A stretch of 64,000 bases of DNA from Argopecten irradians. Its lineage: Eukaryota; Mollusca; Bivalvia; Pectinida; Pectinidae. The DNA is taken from NCBI RefSeq assembly GCF_041381155.1, contig NC_091134.1:36585540-36649539 (forward strand), read 5' to 3'. Position 1 is the first letter of the stretch; the number at the start of each line of letters is the position of its first letter. Below the pieces are notes generated by a model. The model had not been told where the DNA came from. It worked only from the letters and a program-made list of their open reading frames with translations, and made no database searches. The translations under genes were made by a program, and so were the position numbers. Positions 1 through 10,140 of this stretch are shown one piece after another.

Positions 1-55
1 AGTATGAACAATATTTACAGAAACTGCAGGAGGAGGAAGAGGAAAAGGAAATAAG
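1..55 (+). CDS. YJU2: YJU2 exon (first visible)
   Basis: Reads in frame from base 3 as a Glu-rich coiled coil (YEQYLQKLQEEEEEK). It ends at the donor AAG/GTAGGG in phase 2. The exon begins before the window. Confidence 0.75.
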
Positions 56-2363
56 GTAGGGCATGTACAGTTGTATATAGGGCTGTCACGAGTACTAAAT
101 TTTGTCCCCGGGTACCCGAATTTTAGTACCCGATCCGTACCCGGGTACTCGACACAGATCTACTGCTTTTGTAACAAATTGGGTTATGCTATGTTTTGCT
201 GTTTGGGAAGATCGGTTGATCGACGGAGATTCCATGAAATCATATGCGAGTTCAGTGAAGATAGCTTCAGTCGTTAATTGTCTACTTCATTTCTATTGTA
301 CATTCATAATTGCTAATGAGCTGCTGTAAAGCGTCAGTCTAACCAGCGTGTATTTATCAGTCCGAGAGGAAACCTTCCGGTCATGTGACATAGTCTTCAT
401 TCGGACGGTCTCTAGTGTTATCCAATATGACTATAGTGTGACCTATTTAAGTGCACATGTCCGTCAAAAAGATTGAGAAATAAAAATTGGAACAATGTTG
501 CATCTGAAAATGTTGTATAAAGATAAGGTGTCATCCTTGGTGAGTGAAAACAAATCAATTGAGTTGGATTTTGTAATACTTTTCATATAAGTTCTAGACT
601 TGTTTACGTACATCCAGACGAATTGTCCTATTTTGACGGGTACCCGGATACACATTTTTAGACCCGGTTACATCCTCAACCCGACCCGTAACCGGGTACT
701 GGGGTACTCGTAACAGCCCTAGTTGTATACCCTTAATTATCTCACATGAAACACTTTCTGTCGGCTTTGTACTTTTGTCTGTTCGTCCGAAATGCTTTTA
801 CAGGCTATATCGCCAAAACTGTTTAACTTAGCTTCAAGACATTTTGTATTTATATCAGGCTAGTGCCCTAATCAATTGTGCCCTTCAGGCCTTTGCTATT
901 GAGTAACTTCTATTATCAATATTTTCTCTGAACCTGTAAATTGCATACACATGATTACCAGCTGGTCATGTAATCTGTTACTCAATAGCTAGTAATGTGA
1001 TCTAGCTTGTACTTATAATATCAGCTATTCATATGATCATCAGTAGCTTACCAAATAGCCATATGACCTGTTTACTTACCACAAAAGCACCCTGCAGTAT
1101 AAAAAAAGCTTCAATTTGGTTGTGGGTTGGTTTCAGGTCCATTTTTGGTGAAAGAGAGAATGGAAAGATTTTGAAAAGGTTAAAAGATGATGAGGAAGAT
1201 GAAGACGAACCAAAGGCTAAAAAAGTAGTGTTTCCTCCTAAAGCTACTGACATGTTGTCAACAGAGGTAGGTTAAAGTCCAACCCTTTTTAAAAAAAGGT
1301 TGGATTGTATGTTTTTTTTATTCACCTTCATTATTATAAACATTCTGAGGAGAAATACTGTGTAGTTACTAATAGTCGTGGGTGTTTTAATTTCGCGGAT
1401 GCACCAAAATTCACAAAATTAAATACCTCACGAAATTTATCAAATTCATGTTTTAATATGTGTTAGCCTGTCGTATGAATGATGCTTTCTAATACTACAA
1501 AGATAATTTGTAAAAAAAACCCAAAATAACCCAAATTAGTACCAAACAGTTAATTATGAAAATTTATGCCCACAAAATTTAACAACTATACAATACACAC
1601 CTAGTGCATTACCGGTAATTATTTAATTTACTGTTAAAAACTTACCGAGTGAAAAATTTCCATTGTTCTTATCAGGAACAGATAGCTGATTACTCGCTTA
1701 TTTACCTTTTGGAGGCTTATATAATTACTACTGTAACAAAAGTTTTGTTGATGGAATTATCTTTCAATTCAATTTAAATACAAACAAGAAGGCGAAGAAC
1801 ACATATTCTAGTCTGTATTAATCTGTTAGATTTGAGCTTTAACATTACATGAATTACTTGTACATAATGTCAGCATTTCTCTATTACAGCCTACCAATGG
1901 GACGAATAAATCCGAGAAAAAGCCTACAGCTAGCTGGCAGAGAAGTGTTGGTGGACTGTCCAGTAGTCGCGGACTCAAAAATCTGGTCAGGAAAAAGCAG
2001 ACAAAGACATCTTCTGCTTCTTCAGGAAATGAAAATGCTGCTGGAAATACTGACATAAAAGCTGACAATGGGACAATAGCAAATTCTGCATTGCAGCCAG
2101 GAATTCAGTGTGAGGAAAAGATCAGTGAAAACACAAACAGAGATACAAATGAAGTGTGTACAGTGCCTGCTAGCAAGTCAGATTCACCACAGTCAATCAC
2201 TAAGGGCAATGAACCACCAGTGGGAGTGAACCAACCAAAACCTTCATCAGATTCGTCAGCTGTTTCTTCATCGTCTGCTTCCTTATCAGCTCCAGTACCA
2301 TCAGGTTCAGCCCTAGGACTCTTAGGACTTGGTTATTCAGATAGTGATGAATCTGATGATTAA
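1..2363 (+). CDS. YJU2: YJU2/CCDC94 splicing factor, C-terminal part (3 exons; 5' end outside window)
   Basis: C-terminal 219 codons of a YJU2 (CCDC94) homologue, a spliceosomal step-one factor acting in the nucleus near the branch site. Coding exons are join(1..55, 1137..1266, 1890..2363) with phases 2 and 0 and GT-AG borders. The first visible exon is a Glu/Lys/Gln-rich coiled-coil segment like the one following the conserved N-terminal zinc-binding domain (which lies outside the window). The second is acidic (residues DDEEDEDE), and the third carries a W-x-x-SVG-x-L block followed by a basic K/R patch, as in the human protein, then a Ser-rich tail ending in an acidic GYSDSDESDD. The vertebrate protein ends in a similar LG-x-Y-x-DSDDS tail. 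Identification rests on recalled family sequence; the N-terminal domain cannot be checked here. The first intron contains a hAT-like MITE. Confidence 0.82.
78..721. mobile_element. hAT-type non-autonomous element (MITE) in YJU2 intron
   Basis: Terminal inverted repeats TAGGGCTGTCACGAGTAC (78-95) and GTACTCGTAACAGCCCTA (704-721) match at all but one base. They are flanked by a perfect 8-bp direct repeat GTTGTATA (70-77 and 722-729). An 8-bp target duplication and an AGGGCTG-type end are diagnostic of hAT transposons. The 644-bp interior has no transposase reading frame, so it is non-autonomous. Near both ends there are subterminal GGGTACCCG-like motifs. Confidence 0.85.
1137..1266 (+). CDS. 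YJU2: YJU2 exon (second visible)
   Basis: Acceptor TTTCAG/GTCC and donor GAG/GTAGGT. Restores phase 2 to phase 0 and encodes SIFGERENGK, an acidic run and a basic KAKK patch. Confidence 0.78.
1890..2363 (+). CDS. YJU2: YJU2 last coding exon
   Basis: Acceptor CTATTACAG/CCT, 158 codons including the stop. Contains the SWQRSVGGL and LVRKKQ block recognisable in the human orthologue and the acidic C-terminus. Ends with TAA at 2361-2363. Confidence 0.8.
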   Translation, partial: PTNGTNKSEKKPTASWQRSVGGLSSSRGLKNLVRKKQTKTSSASSGNENAAGNTDIKADNGTIANSALQPGIQCEEKISENTNRDTNEVCTVPASKSDSPQSITKGNEPPVGVNQPKPSSDSSAVSSSSASLSAPVPSGSALGLLGLGYSDSDESDD

Positions 2364-2491
2364 TGTTACAGTCATTAATAATCCTTGTTAGATATGTATG
2401 TATGTATGTATATATATGGGCAATACTTGAATAGTTATGCCCACACCATATTGTGGAAATTCACACTTCACAATTGCTAAAAGATATATTC

Positions 2492-2497
2492 AATAAA
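2492..2497 (+). terminator. AATAAA polyadenylation signal, YJU2
   Basis: Canonical hexamer about 130 bases downstream of the YJU2 stop codon and before the minisatellite region begins. No cleavage site could be verified. Confidence 0.5.
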
Positions 2498-2779
2498 GTA
2501 ATCAGGGAGAGTTCAGAAATAAAGACAAACTTTTCTTTGTCAAAATCTCTCAGAGTAATTATACATACAGCTAATGTGAGGCAAAAGTCAACTTGGATAT
2601 TTGCAAATTGAGTTTATTTCATCTAATAAAAGTAACCCATTTGAAGCAAAGAAATATGTTTGATATGAAAATGTTACACTAAAACTTCACCTTTAATGAA
2701 CATAATTTATGGTCCCACAATTACTTTTCAAACAGATGTTGCAAATTTAGGATCCAATATCAGTGATCAATAGCAATGT

Positions 2780-4995
2780 TCAGAATATATTGCCCCTAAA
2801 AGAACCAAGAACTTCTCTGTTGTATAACCCATTGAAATAAGTCACTGACTCTCCTGATAGAGCTGAGGACAGTTTTCTTAACCCAGTGGTTGATTTCAGA
2901 GGACAATAGAACACAGAGCTGTCCTCTGTTCTATTTGGAAAGTCAGTGGGTGACTCTAGAAAACAATAGAACACAGAGCTGTCCTCAATTTTATTGGGGG
3001 AGTCAGTGGTTGACTTTAGAAGACAATAGAACACAGCTGTCCTCTGTTCTATTAGTTCTATTAGGGGAGCCAGTGGTTGACTCTAGAAGACAATAGAACA
3101 CAGTGTTGTCCTCTGTTCTATTAGGGGAGTCAGTGGTTGACTTGAAAAGACATTAGAACACAGAGCTGTCCTCCATTATAGTAGGGGAGTGTGGTTGACT
3201 TTAGAAGAAAATAGAGCACAGAGCTGTCCTCAATTCTATTAGGAAAGTCAGTGGGTGACTCTAGAAAACAATAGAACACAGAGCTGCCCTCAATTTTATT
3301 AGGGGAGTCAGTGATTGACTCTAGAAGACAATAGAACATGGAGTTGTCCTCTGTTCTATTAGGGGAGTCAGTGGTTGACTTGAAAAGACATTAGAACACA
3401 GAGCTGTCCTCCATTATAGTAGGGGAGTCAATGAATGACTTTAAAAGACAATAGAACACAGCTGTCCTCTGTTCTATTAGTTCTATTAGGGGAGCCAGTG
3501 AGTGACTTTAGAAGACAATAGAACACAGAACTGTCCTCGATTCCATTAGGGGAGTCAGTGGGTGACTCTAGAAAACAATAGAACATGGAGTTGTCCTCTG
3601 TTCTATTAAGGGAGTCAGTGGTTGACTTGAAAAGACATTAGAACACAGAGCTGTCCTCCATTATAGTAGGGGAGTGAACACAGCTGTCCTCTGTTCTATT
3701 AGTTCTATTAGGGGAGTCAGTAGTTGACTCTAGAAGACAATAGAGCACAGAGCTGTTCTCCATTATATTAGGGGAGTCAATGGATGACTTTAAAAGACAA
3801 TAGAACACAGAGCTGTCCTCTGTTCTATTAGTTCTATTAGGGGAGCCAGTGAGTGACTTTAGAAGACAATAGAACACAGAACTGTCCTCGATTCCATTAG
3901 GGGAGTCAGTGGGTGACTTTAAAAGACAATAGAACACAGACCTGTCATCGATTCCATTAGGGGAGTCAGTGGGTGACTTTAAAAGACAATAGAACACAGA
4001 GCTGTCCTCCATTATATTAAAGGAGTCAGTGGGTGACTTTACAGGCCAATACATTACAGAGCTGTCCTCTATTCTATTAGAAAAGTCAATGGTTGACTTT
4101 AAAAGACAATAGAACACAGAGCTGTCCTCTGTTCTATTAGTTCTATTAGGGGAGCCAGTGAGTGACTTTAGAAGACAATAGAACACAGAGCTGTCCTCGA
4201 TTCCATTAGGGGAGTCAGTGGGTGACTTTAAAAGACAATAGAACACAGACCTGTCATCGATTCCATTAGGGGAGTCAGTGGGTGACTTTAAAAGACAATA
4301 GAACACAGACCTTCATATTCTCCATTAGGGGAGTCAGTGGGTGATTTTAAATGACATTAGAACACAGAGCTGTCCTCCATTATATTAGGGGAGTCAGTGG
4401 GTGACTTTAAAAGACAATAGAACACAGAGCTGTCCTCGATTCCATTAGGGGAGTCAGTGGGTGACTTTAAAAGACAATAGAACACAGAGCTGTCCTCCAT
4501 TATATTAGGGGAGTCAGTGGGTGATTTTAAATGACATTAGAACACAGAGCTGTCCTCAATTCCATTAGGGGAGTCAGTGGTTGACTTTACAGGCCAATAC
4601 ATTACAGAGCTGTCCTCTATTCTATTAGAAAAGTCAATGGTTGACTTTAGAAGACAATAGAAGACAGAATTCTCCTCTGTTCTATTAGGGGAGCCAGTAG
4701 TTGTCTATAGAATACAATAGAAGAGAGTTGTCCTCTGTTCTATTAAGGGAGTAAGTTGTTGGATTGGAACACAAAAGAACAGAGTTGTCCTCTGTATTAT
4801 CAGGGGAGTCAGTGGTTGGCTTAAGAAGACAATAGAACATACTTCTCTGTTCTATTAAAGGAGCCAATGGTTGACATTAGAGGCCAATATAATACAATTA
4901 TCCACAGTTTTATTACGGGAGTCAGTAGCTGGCTTTAGAAGACAATTGAACAGGGTTGTCTTCAGTTCTATTAAGGAAGCCAGTAGTTTGCCTCA
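2780..4995 (+). repeat. ~60-bp minisatellite, forward orientation
   Basis: About 35 degenerate copies of a unit of roughly 60 bp built around GGGGAGTCAGTGG-TTGACTTTAAAAGACAATAGAACACAGAGCTGTCCTC and ATTCTATTAG. Local higher-order structure is visible, with blocks of several units repeated almost exactly between 3.8 and 4.6 kb. Because 60 is a multiple of three, one minus-strand frame stays open for 222 codons (3638-4306); this is a consequence of the repeat, not a gene. Confidence 0.9.
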
Positions 4996-5034
4996 GTGTT
5001 AATTAAGGACTGCTCTATGTTATATTGGATTCTA

Positions 5035-5960
5035 ATGTCACTGGCTACTCTGATAGAAATATAGACAGGCCCGTGGTCTATTGGCTACTAAATACAACCA
5101 CTCACTCACCTTACACAACTGAGGAAAACTCTCGTGTTCTCTTGGCCTCTAATGAACCATGGAAGGTAAGGACTGACTCCACAGGATTGGCTTAAGAGGC
5201 CAATAGAACTCACAACTGTCCTTCTCAGTTCTAGGACATCTGTTCTATTGGGCACTAAAGTCAAACATTTACTCTCTTAATAGATCTGAGAACAACTTCA
5301 TATTATGTTGGCTACAAGTCAACAACTAGCTTCCCTAATAGAACTTAAGACTCATATATTGGCCTATAAAGGCAGCTCTGTCTTCTGAAGCCAACAACTG
5401 GTTCCCCTAATAGAATTGAGGGCAACTCTGTATTGTATTGGCTACTAAAGCCAAAACTAGTTTCCCTTATATAACTGAGGGCAACTCTTATTGTATTGGC
5501 TAAAGCCAACAACTGGTTTCCCTTATATAACTGAGGGCAACTCTTATTGCATTGGCAAAAGCCAAAAACTGGTTCCCCTTATGTAACTGAGGGCAACTAT
5601 TATTGTATTGGCTACTAAAGCCAACAATTGGTTCCCCTAAAATAACTGAGGGCAACTCTGTATTGTATCGGCTACTAAAGCCAACAATTGGTTCCCCTAA
5701 TATAACTGAGGGCAACTATTATTGTATTGGCTACTAAAGCCAACAATTGGTTCCCCTAAAATAACTGAGGGCAACTTTTATTGTATTGGCTACTAAAGCC
5801 AACAACTGGTTCCCCTAATAGAACTTAGGACACATATATTGGTCTGTAAAGCCACCTCTGACTTTTATTGTCTTCTAAAGCCAACTACTGGTTTCCCTTA
5901 TAGGATTGAGGGCAACTCTGTATTGTATCGGCTACTAAAGCCAACAACTCGCACAATTTA
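5035..5960 (-). repeat. Same ~60-bp minisatellite, inverted and diverged
   Basis: Units of the type CTAATAGAACTGAGGGCAACTC...TATTGGCTACTAAAGCCAACAACTGGTTCCC are the reverse complement, diverged, of the preceding array (GGGAGTCAGTGGTTGAC...AATAGAAC...CTGTCCTCAATTCTATTAG). About 15 copies, several 5.4-5.9 kb units nearly identical. Units between 5035 and 5330 are the most degraded and mark the orientation switch. Confidence 0.8.
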
Positions 5961-6114
5961 CGAGAATCATTTTAATACATAATTAAGCTTTTCTAGACAG
6001 TTAAAGATACAAAAAGATCCAATAGGTTTATAGTCAACTAGCAAGCTACTTTGTTTTATTACTCTATCGCGCGGAAGTGTTTATTTCATCAAATAACACA
6101 AACACAACTTCGCG

Positions 6115-6815
6115 ATGAAAGTATCTGGGCAAAGCAAACGCTAGGTTCAGCTAGTCTCATTTCGTAAAGAAAACGCTAGGTTCAGCTGGTCTTATTTCGT
6201 AAAGACAACGCTTTAGCGTCTCAGCTAGTCTCATTTCGTAAAGAAAACACTTTAGCGTCTCAGCTAGTCTCATTTCCTAAAGAAAACGCTAGGTTCAGCT
6301 AGTATCATTTCGTAAAAGAAAACGATAAGTATAGCTAGTCTCATTTCGTAAATGAAAACGCTAGGTTTAGCTAGTTTTATTTCGTAAAGAAAACGCTAGG
6401 TTCAGCTAGTCTTATTTCGTAAAGACAACGCTTTAGCGTAAAGAAAACGCTAGGTTCAGCTAGTCTCATTTTGTAAAGAAAACGCTAGGTTCAGCTAGTC
6501 TTATTTCGTAAAGACAACGCTTTAGCGTCTCAGCTAGTCTCATTTCGTAATGAAAACACTTTAGCGTCTCAGCTAGTTTATTTCCCAAAGAAAACGCTAG
6601 GTTCAGCTAGTCTCATTTCGTAAAAGAAAACGCTAGGTTCAGCTAGTCTCATTTCGTAAAAGAAAACGCTAGGTTCAGCTAGTCTCATTTCGTAAAAGAA
6701 AACGCTAGGTTCAGCTAGTCTCATTTCGTAAAAGAAAACGTTAGGTTCAGCTAGTCTTATTTCGTAAAGAAACGCTAGGTTAATCTCGTCTTATTTCGTC
6801 AAGAAAAAGCTAAAG
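6115..6815. repeat. 36-bp minisatellite (TCTCATTTCGTAAAGAAAACGC type)
   Basis: About 18 copies of TCTCATTTCGTAAAAGAAAACGCTAGGTTCAGCTAG, with a variant carrying CGCTTTAGCGTCTCAGCTAG (a small palindrome CGCTTTAGCG). The four copies around 6600-6740 are almost identical, suggesting recent expansion. The array lies between the convergent YJU2 and fucosyltransferase genes. Confidence 0.88.
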
Positions 6816-7001
6816 CTTGGGCAAGCTTCTTGCTGTTTTTGTGGTCTATTGCGCAAAGAAAACACGTATTTTTTGTTTCATTCATCGAACGACGGACAAA
6901 GTTCAGGTTGCCTAGCTTGTAAAAAAACATCAGGTTTTGCAAATTTTGTGAAAGTCATGACTAGGTTAAGTCAATATTGCAATGAAACAGTCGTGCTAAT
7001 T

Positions 7002-8225
7002 TTATGTGTCTAGATCAGTAGCATTATGACATGCAAATTTTCCTCTTGGTGACATGTGCCATGCTGCGATGTCGCCATAGATACGCTTGTAACTTCCGGG
7101 ATTGTTCAGTCTTTCACAAATCTGACAAAAGGCCGATTTCCATTCTTTGTACATATCCTCCGTATAGTAGAACTGTTTCCATTTGAAATATTCCAAATAA
7201 GCCGTCTTATTATTAGCTAGTATTTCCATGTGCCTTGCTAGATCCTTCACTGATTTGTAGTCGTCTGTTTTTAGATAGGAATGCGGAGGGTGAAACAAGG
7301 ATGCGTTACTACCATCCCGGATCACTGGTATAATGGGATGCTGCATGATACGATGTAGAGATTTCTCTGTCGTGTAATCAAAACAAAGAGAATTTTCCAA
7401 CGAAAGGAAAAACTTATATCTGGGAAGAACTTCGCTGAAGCAGTCGGGTTTAAGAGACCCCGATATATTGAAGCATGCCCGGTAGCGGAGATCATCGTCA
7501 CAACTCGGCAGTCTTGTTCCACATGACCCAAAGATATCAACTTGTACGCCGTATGACTGCAGTAGCTTCACAAATGCTAACCTTTTGCTATAAGTGCGGC
7601 AATTGCTTATAAAAACAACAGCTGTTCTGTTTTTCTTGGCAAAAATATCGTCCAGTTCCTTGTCGCTGTATTTGGGTTTGTTGCTTTTTCTGAAGTAACC
7701 ATGCTCGAGGGTGAAGTCTGCATCACGCCGATACGTCATAGTCCAGTTCACTTTGTTCTTAAGGTCATAAAAACACTTCTTTTCGAAATAGTTATTGGGG
7801 CTCTCGAATTCAGCAAATATCCAAACTTGTCCCGGAGGTTTACTTGGCGGACAGGAGACCATATTTCTTGGTTTAAATATGATGGCATCGATTTTGTCCA
7901 TTCGAACCTTTCCTCTGGTGAAAATACATTGTGATACTGGACAACCTTCTAATTTTTTCTCTGTCCCCCACGTATCGAATACCCAGTCTTCAACAGGATG
8001 GAAAAACTCTGGGTTATAGAAATAAATGTTCTTGCTTGTTGTATTTATATCGAAAGCATAAGTAAAAGTCGTCGTATGTCCTCTCAAATTGTGACTGGCT
8101 TTTATGGCCAGTTTTTCGATGAGCTTCGTAAGTGATGTCGTGAATTGAAATACAATCAGTGCAGAAATGCCGATTATGGTCCAAGAAGCCATCAATCGGA
8201 AACATCGCCTTCGCCGTATGATCAT
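7002..8225 (-). CDS. Alpha-1,3-fucosyltransferase (GT10 family), Golgi type II membrane protein
   Basis: 407 codons on one exon. GT10 enzymes transfer fucose from GDP-fucose to GlcNAc of N- or O-glycans in the Golgi lumen. Seen: short basic cytosolic tail (MIIRRRRC), a membrane anchor at about residues 12-31, a stem, then the catalytic region with a QVWIFAEFESP block (~133-143), the family motif NWTMTYRRDAD (~160-170), and the donor-site motif KFFLSLENSLCFDYTTEKSL (~271-290) followed by a YFKWK segment (~346-350). Length is typical of the family. I chose the ATG at 8225 because the bases just upstream on the coding strand read TTTTTTTAG/GAAAA, a splice acceptor; a 5' non-coding exon therefore probably lies further right. 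Several N-x-S/T sites suggest the protein is itself glycosylated. Acceptor specificity cannot be told from sequence. Confidence 0.93.
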   Translation of the reverse strand: MIIRRRRCFRLMASWTIIGISALIVFQFTTSLTKLIEKLAIKASHNLRGHTTTFTYAFDINTTSKNIYFYNPEFFHPVEDWVFDTWGTEKKLEGCPVSQCIFTRGKVRMDKIDAIIFKPRNMVSCPPSKPPGQVWIFAEFESPNNYFEKKCFYDLKNKVNWTMTYRRDADFTLEHGYFRKSNKPKYSDKELDDIFAKKNRTAVVFISNCRTYSKRLAFVKLLQSYGVQVDIFGSCGTRLPSCDDDLRYRACFNISGSLKPDCFSEVLPRYKFFLSLENSLCFDYTTEKSLHRIMQHPIIPVIRDGSNASLFHPPHSYLKTDDYKSVKDLARHMEILANNKTAYLEYFKWKQFYYTEDMYKEWKSAFCQICERLNNPGSYKRIYGDIAAWHMSPRGKFACHNATDLDT

Positions 8226-8711
8226 TTTTCCTAAAAAAAGCAAAGTAATAAAAGATTAACTTATAATCGATTAAATGCAAGCATTTACACTACAACTAAT
8301 CTTAAAAATAATTTAATGAAGAAAAGAATATTTCAAGCGCTTGACCAAACAGTCCAATGCCAGGAAGCAATTTAAAGTTCACTTTTGATGTTTTATATCA
8401 ACCGAAAGATGAAGATATCTCTAGAGTATGTAAGCGAAGATGATAGGCATCTTCAATATACTTCATCATTATCCATATCGGTCGTAATAATCTTATGACA
8501 AGCAAACTAATTGCCCCTCTCATCACATTATGAGCGCAGTTGATCACCCCTGGGACTGATATCTATGTCATCATCTACCGTTCAAAACAGTAACATGTTA
8601 TGATTGTAGTTTTTTTTATTCTGCTAATCAGCGTTCATTTTAGTGAATGGGATGACTGCTTGTCTCGAAGTATTGGTATTACCCGGATTGGCATGCTGTG
8701 TTCGACAGTAT
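8226..8711. other. Upstream flank of the fucosyltransferase exon
   Basis: AT-rich DNA containing the minus-strand polypyrimidine tract and acceptor for the fucosyltransferase exon (about 8230-8243). I see no coding sequence and no confident promoter; the 5' non-coding exon should lie here or further right. Confidence 0.4.
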
Positions 8712-9396
8712 CACTGTATGGTAAATAACGGGATCCGGCCCCGGTTGTTTGGTATCTACTTCCGGAAAAATAGTACCCAAAACTATGAGAGGGGTACGTG
8801 CTAAATCGCTCCATAAACTCGATAATAAGGAATAGAACAAAAACTATCTACCACTTCAAATTTATCGCGAATACGGCCTTTGTCCCATAATCGATGATAT
8901 TTAGTGAGCGGGTTATGACTATAGTGTACGTGTTTGGTATGCACAACATTCCGGTTTGGTATAGTCATTATATTAGTATACGGTTTGGTATAACAACCTG
9001 GTTAAATTTTAATCACAAGCAGGGAGCCGCAAAGCGTGGCATATTTATGAAAACCCAAATATCAAGCTCAAAGTAAGAGTTGGTAATGTACATGTATAAT
9101 TTGAAAGTGTATGTGTGTATTGTAAAACTGTCACAGCTGGTGACAAAAATAACAGTAATTTAGTAGTTTTGAAGTAGTACAAAAAGAAGACTTTATTCTC
9201 ATTTTCACATACAATTGTGGGACATATTAAAATTTTAAGCTTTCACTGTTCTAATTTTTGATAGGTATCGAACAACAAATGAAATAATATTGAGTTATTG
9301 AAGCGATTTAGCACGTACCCCTCTCATTTTTTTGGGTACGATTTTTCCGGAAGAAGATACCAAACAACCGGGGCCGGATCCCGTTACCATAGAGTG
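8712..9396. mobile_element. 685-bp inverted-repeat DNA element with 5-bp target duplication
   Basis: Ends CACTGTATGGTAA...(8712) and ...TTACCATAGAGTG (9396) are the outer bases of inverted repeats about 90 bp long (8712-8812 and 9299-9396), which include GGGATCCGGCCCCGGTTGTTTGG and ACGTACCCCTCTCAT. Both sides carry AGTAT (8707-8711 and 9397-9401), consistent with a 5-bp target duplication. The interior has no transposase ORF. CAC-initial ends plus a 5-bp duplication resemble the Transib/RAG-like group, but family assignment is inference. Confidence 0.75.
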
Positions 9397-9439
9397 AGTA
9401 TGCTTCAGCGAGGTAGTGATATAATAAGGCTAGAATCTC

Positions 9440-9790
9440 GCTATCACAAAGAGAGACACGCACACACACGGATACACAACACAAGTATATGCCATCGTCT
9501 ACTAACACCAACACACTCACCAAACTCATAAAAGCTGCTAGCACAAGGAGACGCAACACGGGTACGTACACAACCGTCTTCTAAATATGCTCTCACCAAA
9601 CTTATACATGGGATGCAAAGCACAATGAGGCACAATACTACAATAATACAGTCTCATAAACATCCGCACACTCACCAAACGCATAAAAAGGCTGATAACA
9701 CAAGGAGACACAACACGAGTATACAGCCGTCCCCTACTATGTTCTCGCCAAACGCAGCCAGTGGATATATATACTCTAAATATTTGAAAG
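9440..9790. repeat. Degenerate CACACTCACCAAAC / CACAAGGAGACACAACACG repeats
   Basis: Two to three diverged copies of a segment including CTCACCAAACTCATAAAA-GCTG-TA-CACAAGGAGACGCAACACG (about 9515-9560 and 9670-9720) with partial copies between. A-C rich on the plus strand. ORFs on the opposite strand (9308-9882) follow from the composition and show no domain. Confidence 0.5.
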
Positions 9791-10140
9791 TATTTCCGAA
9801 TGAACATATACTGCTCTAAATGACGACTGTATCTTATGAGAAAATACCTACAAAAGTAGGAACTTAAAAAACCCGAATACATGTCACAGTAGAAGTAAAA
9901 CTTACAAAAGAAGATGAAAGTGTAGCATTAATACATTATGGCAATCTAAATTCGCATCAGAGTAAACTACAGGAAGTTTAGGGAGCTTTGATTACAGAGA
10001 CTTTTATTAGTAGAAATCCCGATTTTTTAATAATATTTCAAATCTCGTATTTCCTGGAAAAAATCACGACTGTTATAAAATGTTCATCATTCTATCCACC
10101 AATTCAGTCAACAAAATGTATGACAACGTCCATTTTCAAT

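Noticed and set aside
3638..4306. 222-codon minus-strand ORF of MFYCLLKSPTDSPN repeats
   Set aside because: Produced by the 60-bp minisatellite, which is a multiple of three; no gene features.
2780..6815. CRISPR-like array
   Set aside because: Units are contiguous degenerate tandem repeats without unique spacers, in a eukaryotic genome.
8241..8243. Alternative TTG start giving a 413-residue fucosyltransferase
   Set aside because: TTG initiation is unlikely in an animal, and these bases form the pyrimidine tract of the splice acceptor just upstream of the ATG.
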